Below, piece by piece: positions 31,572-33,715 of a stretch of 33,715 nt of DNA. The notes under the pieces were generated by a model. That model did no database searches. It was not told the origin of the DNA and saw only the letters and a program-made list of their open reading frames with translations. The first letter of the stretch is position 1. The number at the start of each line of letters is the position of its first letter. The position numbers and the translations under genes were made by a program. Where the stretch lies: assembly GCA_033557685.1 (NCBI GenBank), contig JAWQRN010000220.1, positions 1 to 33,715 of the forward strand, given 5' to 3'. The DNA is from Sperchopsis tessellata. Taxonomy: Eukaryota > Arthropoda > Insecta > Coleoptera > Hydrophilidae.

Positions 31572-32600
31572 GTCATATTTTCGGTTCATTAATAGAGAAG
31601 CCGTTGATAGAGTAAAACGTAATAAGTTATTTGAAGTACTTGAGAACAGGTCAATCATTCAGCATTTATATAAACACCAAAAGGCCCACGTAGAGGTCAA
31701 AGGACAGAGTTTGCAAGAAATTAGCATTCAACGAGGACCTAGCTCCTCCGAGGAGTTAGGTAAGGCTGGATTTTGTCGCCATTAAATTTTAACATCAATT
31801 CTGAAGAAATTTTCAGATGATCAGTAGAAAATAAAAATTCGGTAATTCTATTAAATGGAGAGTTGATATCCTCCACTCTATACGCCGATGAGATCGTACT
31901 AATGTCAGAATCTGATTAGGAATTACAGAAGATTTTGGATCTAGCCTTACTGATTATAGTAGAATTTGGTCTTACCATAAACGCCAAACATACAAAGCAA
32001 TGTTAATTACTCGAAATCCTAATATTCCGGGAACATTAATATATAATCATAATGACCCTATTGAGAATGTACTCCAATTTCACTACCTGGGGGCCTGGCT
32101 AAACGACAAATGTGATTGCTTTCAAGAAATTAAAACCCGCATTGAAATAGCCCCAGAAGCTTTTCTAAACATGACAGCTATACTATGCTCCGAACAAATA
32201 CATATTAAAATAATAACTAGGTTACTTTTATGCTACATGGAATCTAAGAAAGGAGGCTATAAGAAGGTTTGAAATATGGTTGTACCGCTGAATGTGCCAT
32301 ATTTCTTGTGTCAACCGAGTAAGCAACCATAACGTTCTAAAAAAATGCGAAAAGGGAAGGAATTCTTAGAAATTATAAGTCCGAAAATTAGAATATCCGG
32401 GTCACATTATAACAAATCCTAGATGTCGCTTACTAAAACTGGCGTTTCTGGCTAAAATCGAATAACGGCGTCCACCACGCCGCAGACGAATATCTTAATT
32501 GAAAAACCTTAGAGATTGGTATGACTTATCATTTATCAATCTTTTCCTAAGGGCGGTATCCAGGCTAATAATCACGAACACTCTTCTCCGAAGAGTACGC
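31572..32600 (+). pseudogene. LINE reverse transcriptase pseudogene (family A, copy 2)
   Basis: The first frame (31570-31785) starts inside the palm with NREAVDRVKRNKLFEVLENR and IIQHLYKHQKAHVEVKG. At about 31860-31920 another frame gives LYADEIVLMSES, so the second Asp of the YADD box is Glu. 32000-32272 gives LITRNPNIPGTLI, FHYLGAWLNDKCDCFQEIK and RLLLCYM. After shifts, IWLYR (about 32270), EYPGHIITNPRCRLLKL (about 32390) and LKNLRDWYDLSFINLFLRAV (about 32500) complete the C-terminus. The YLGxWLNDKxD block and order match the copy at 19760-21560, so both belong to one family. It is truncated at its 5' end and cannot be active. Confidence 0.82.
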
Positions 32601-32830
32601 ACTTGAACAAGAACAGATGATATCATTAACATGATAAGGAATAGTTGATTTCATGTATATAGATATCAATAGTTCTTATGTGATTATATCTATTACTTGT
32701 GTGTTTTAACACAAAAACGACACTTAAAAAAGTAAGTCGTTATTTATCTTATTTACTAATCCTAAACAAATGTTGTGGATAAGTCAATAATTAAAACTAT
32801 CATATCTATAAATAGATCAACATTTTAATG

Positions 32831-32834
<4 letters not shown>

Positions 32835-32873
<39 letters not shown>
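32835..32873. repeat. (TA)n microsatellite
   Basis: A pure AT dinucleotide tract, flanked on both sides by ATTAAT. Confidence 0.95.
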
Positions 32874-32876
<3 letters not shown>

Positions 32877-33070
32877 TTATATTAGGCGAAATGTTGCATA
32901 TCCTAAGCAATTAAACTATAAATATTATACCCAAAATGAATCTAATGAATACATTACAATTATTAAACATTTTACATATATCATTAATATTCATAACCAA
33001 TTTCCCTAAATTACCATCGTGTAAAAAAGAAAACATTACATCAACATAAACATTAAAAAAAATTTAAAAC

Positions 33071-33074
<4 letters not shown>

Positions 33075-33119
<45 letters not shown>
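33075..33119. repeat. (TA)n microsatellite
   Basis: A pure TA dinucleotide tract. Confidence 0.95.
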
Positions 33120-33123
<4 letters not shown>

Positions 33124-33190
33124 TGTAAGGTTAGTATCTATTTGATTGTTGTTTCCGGATGGAAACCGTGTAGATGGTCTGCCAAGTGCT

Positions 33191-33230
33191 CACGTTTCGT
33201 CCAATATTTGCAAGGGACAAATACTTCAAC
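33191..33230 (-). ncRNA. Hammerhead-like Penelope motif, solo copy
   Basis: On minus: GTTGAAGTATTTGTCC, loop CTTGCAAATAT, TGGACGAAACGTG, then GTCTGCC-complement sequence and CTACACGGTTTCC. This copy keeps the exact GGACGAAAC box and a GTCC/GGAC stem. The flank 33155-33190 matches the flank of the 26230-26266 copy (CCGTGTAGA). Confidence 0.5.
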
Positions 33231-33517
33231 GAAATGAACTCACTCACTGATCCGAATTCGCTAAGCCACATGAGATGGCGCTAGCTATATGATATTTTTC
33301 ATAGTTAGCTACTTTCGTCTATAGTGATCATTTTTTGCTATGTGTTTGGTAGGTTCCAATACCTAACGGTACTGAGAAGCACTGGTTGTGCGAAATAGCT
33401 ACATACGGCATTTGCATATCTCATTCACACGCAAAACTGAGCATAATATTGTTTTTAATATTAAGCTAGGATGCCCCTGAATATTTTGTATCGTATTTTT
33501 ATTGGCAAGAATATGTC
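33231..33517. other. Unassigned stretch
   Basis: GAATTCGCTAAGCCACATGAGATGGCGCTAGC (33255-33287, read in parts) is likely the rest of the Penelope-type terminal repeat. Nothing else is recognised. Confidence 0.35.

Positions 33518-33576
<59 letters not shown>
33518..33576. repeat. (TA)n microsatellite with CATATA interruptions
   Basis: A TA tract with ACATAT interruptions, followed directly by the repeat at 33582-33660. Confidence 0.95.
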
Positions 33577-33577
<1 letters not shown>

Positions 33578-33581
33578 AAAT

Positions 33582-33660
33582 ATGTTTAAACATTCTCATT
33601 GTTACGTAGTAAATATTTTTATTTTTCAAATCATTTTATAATTTTTTTATAGTAAGTATA
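33582..33660 (+). repeat. Dispersed repeat, copy 2, attached to a TA tract
   Basis: ATGTTTAAACATTCTCATTG, AGTAAATATTTTTATTTTTC and AAATCATTTTATAATTTTTT align with 22331-22420. It lacks the 10-12 bp AATTGTACTT block present there. Confidence 0.85.
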
Positions 33661-33701
33661 TTTGAACAATTTTTCGTACTGCACCCACGAAAACATCCGT
33701 A

Positions 33702-33715
33702 CTAATATATATATA
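33702..33715. repeat. Start of another TA tract
   Basis: ATATATATA runs to the right edge of the window. Confidence 0.7.

Larger units (their letters stand above)
32601..33150. other. AT-rich stretch with two TA tracts
   Basis: No genes; see the TA tracts listed separately. Confidence 0.6.

Noticed and set aside
1..33715. CRISPR arrays, bacterial operons, ribosome-binding sites, rRNA or intact tRNA genes
   Set aside because: None seen. The repeats are dinucleotide tracts or dispersed transposons, and the composition and element types are eukaryotic.

Overview
The window reads as AT-rich, intron- or intergene-type nuclear DNA of an animal, most likely an arthropod and probably an insect. I see no intact gene of any kind and no host exon I can defend. 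The recognisable coding matter is all decayed transposable elements of types usual in arthropods: BEL/Pao LTR retrotransposons, several non-LTR (LINE) retrotransposons, Penelope-like elements (PLEs) with GIY-YIG endonuclease remnants, a pogo-like DNA transposon, a hAT-like non-autonomous element and tRNA-derived SINEs. Long (TA)n tracts punctuate the sequence. The species cannot be fixed from this sequence alone.

Layout, left to right. 1-83 is a (TA)n tract. 141-323 is a long hairpin made of two inverted Penelope-type terminal pieces. 1217-2292 is a two-copy tandem duplication of a ~550-bp AT-rich unit carrying ATCGAT/ATTAAT motifs. 2446-2565 is a tRNA-like SINE. 5095-7032 is a pogo-like DNA transposon with matching ends and TA flanks; its minus-strand transposase is broken and its C-terminal third is tandemly duplicated. 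7359-10929 is a BEL/Pao element with both LTRs, a readable gag, and a pol that has lost most of RT, RNase H and the integrase core.

13085-13500 is the 3' end of a LINE on the minus strand, next to another Penelope-type hairpin (13572-13710), a tRNA-derived SINE with a distinctive GC-rich central block (13930-14185), and a plus-strand PLE GIY-YIG remnant (14410-15003). 16852-17814 is a hAT-like element with a duplicated interior. 18485-19735 is a second BEL/Pao pol remnant, immediately followed by a plus-strand LINE RT (19760-21560), a minus-strand LINE fragment of a different family (21620-22030) and a longer minus-strand LINE with endonuclease plus RT (22436-24430). 25075-25320 is an unexplained GC-rich island. 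26230-26980 is a minus-strand PLE remnant bounded by inverted copies of a short motif. 27190-27460 is a probable SINE. 31572-32600 is another plus-strand LINE RT of the same family as the one at 19760.

The most interesting thread is a short motif seen seven times, plus two weaker candidates, on both strands. It has the form CTTGAxAATGTCC, a 7-11 nt loop, then a GTGGACGAAAC-type tail. It lies just downstream of both PLE GIY-YIG remnants and inside both hairpins. The GTCC...GGAC-GAAAC part matches half of a hammerhead ribozyme core, which PLE terminal repeats are known to carry. The other half (CUGAUGA) is altered in a way shared between copies.
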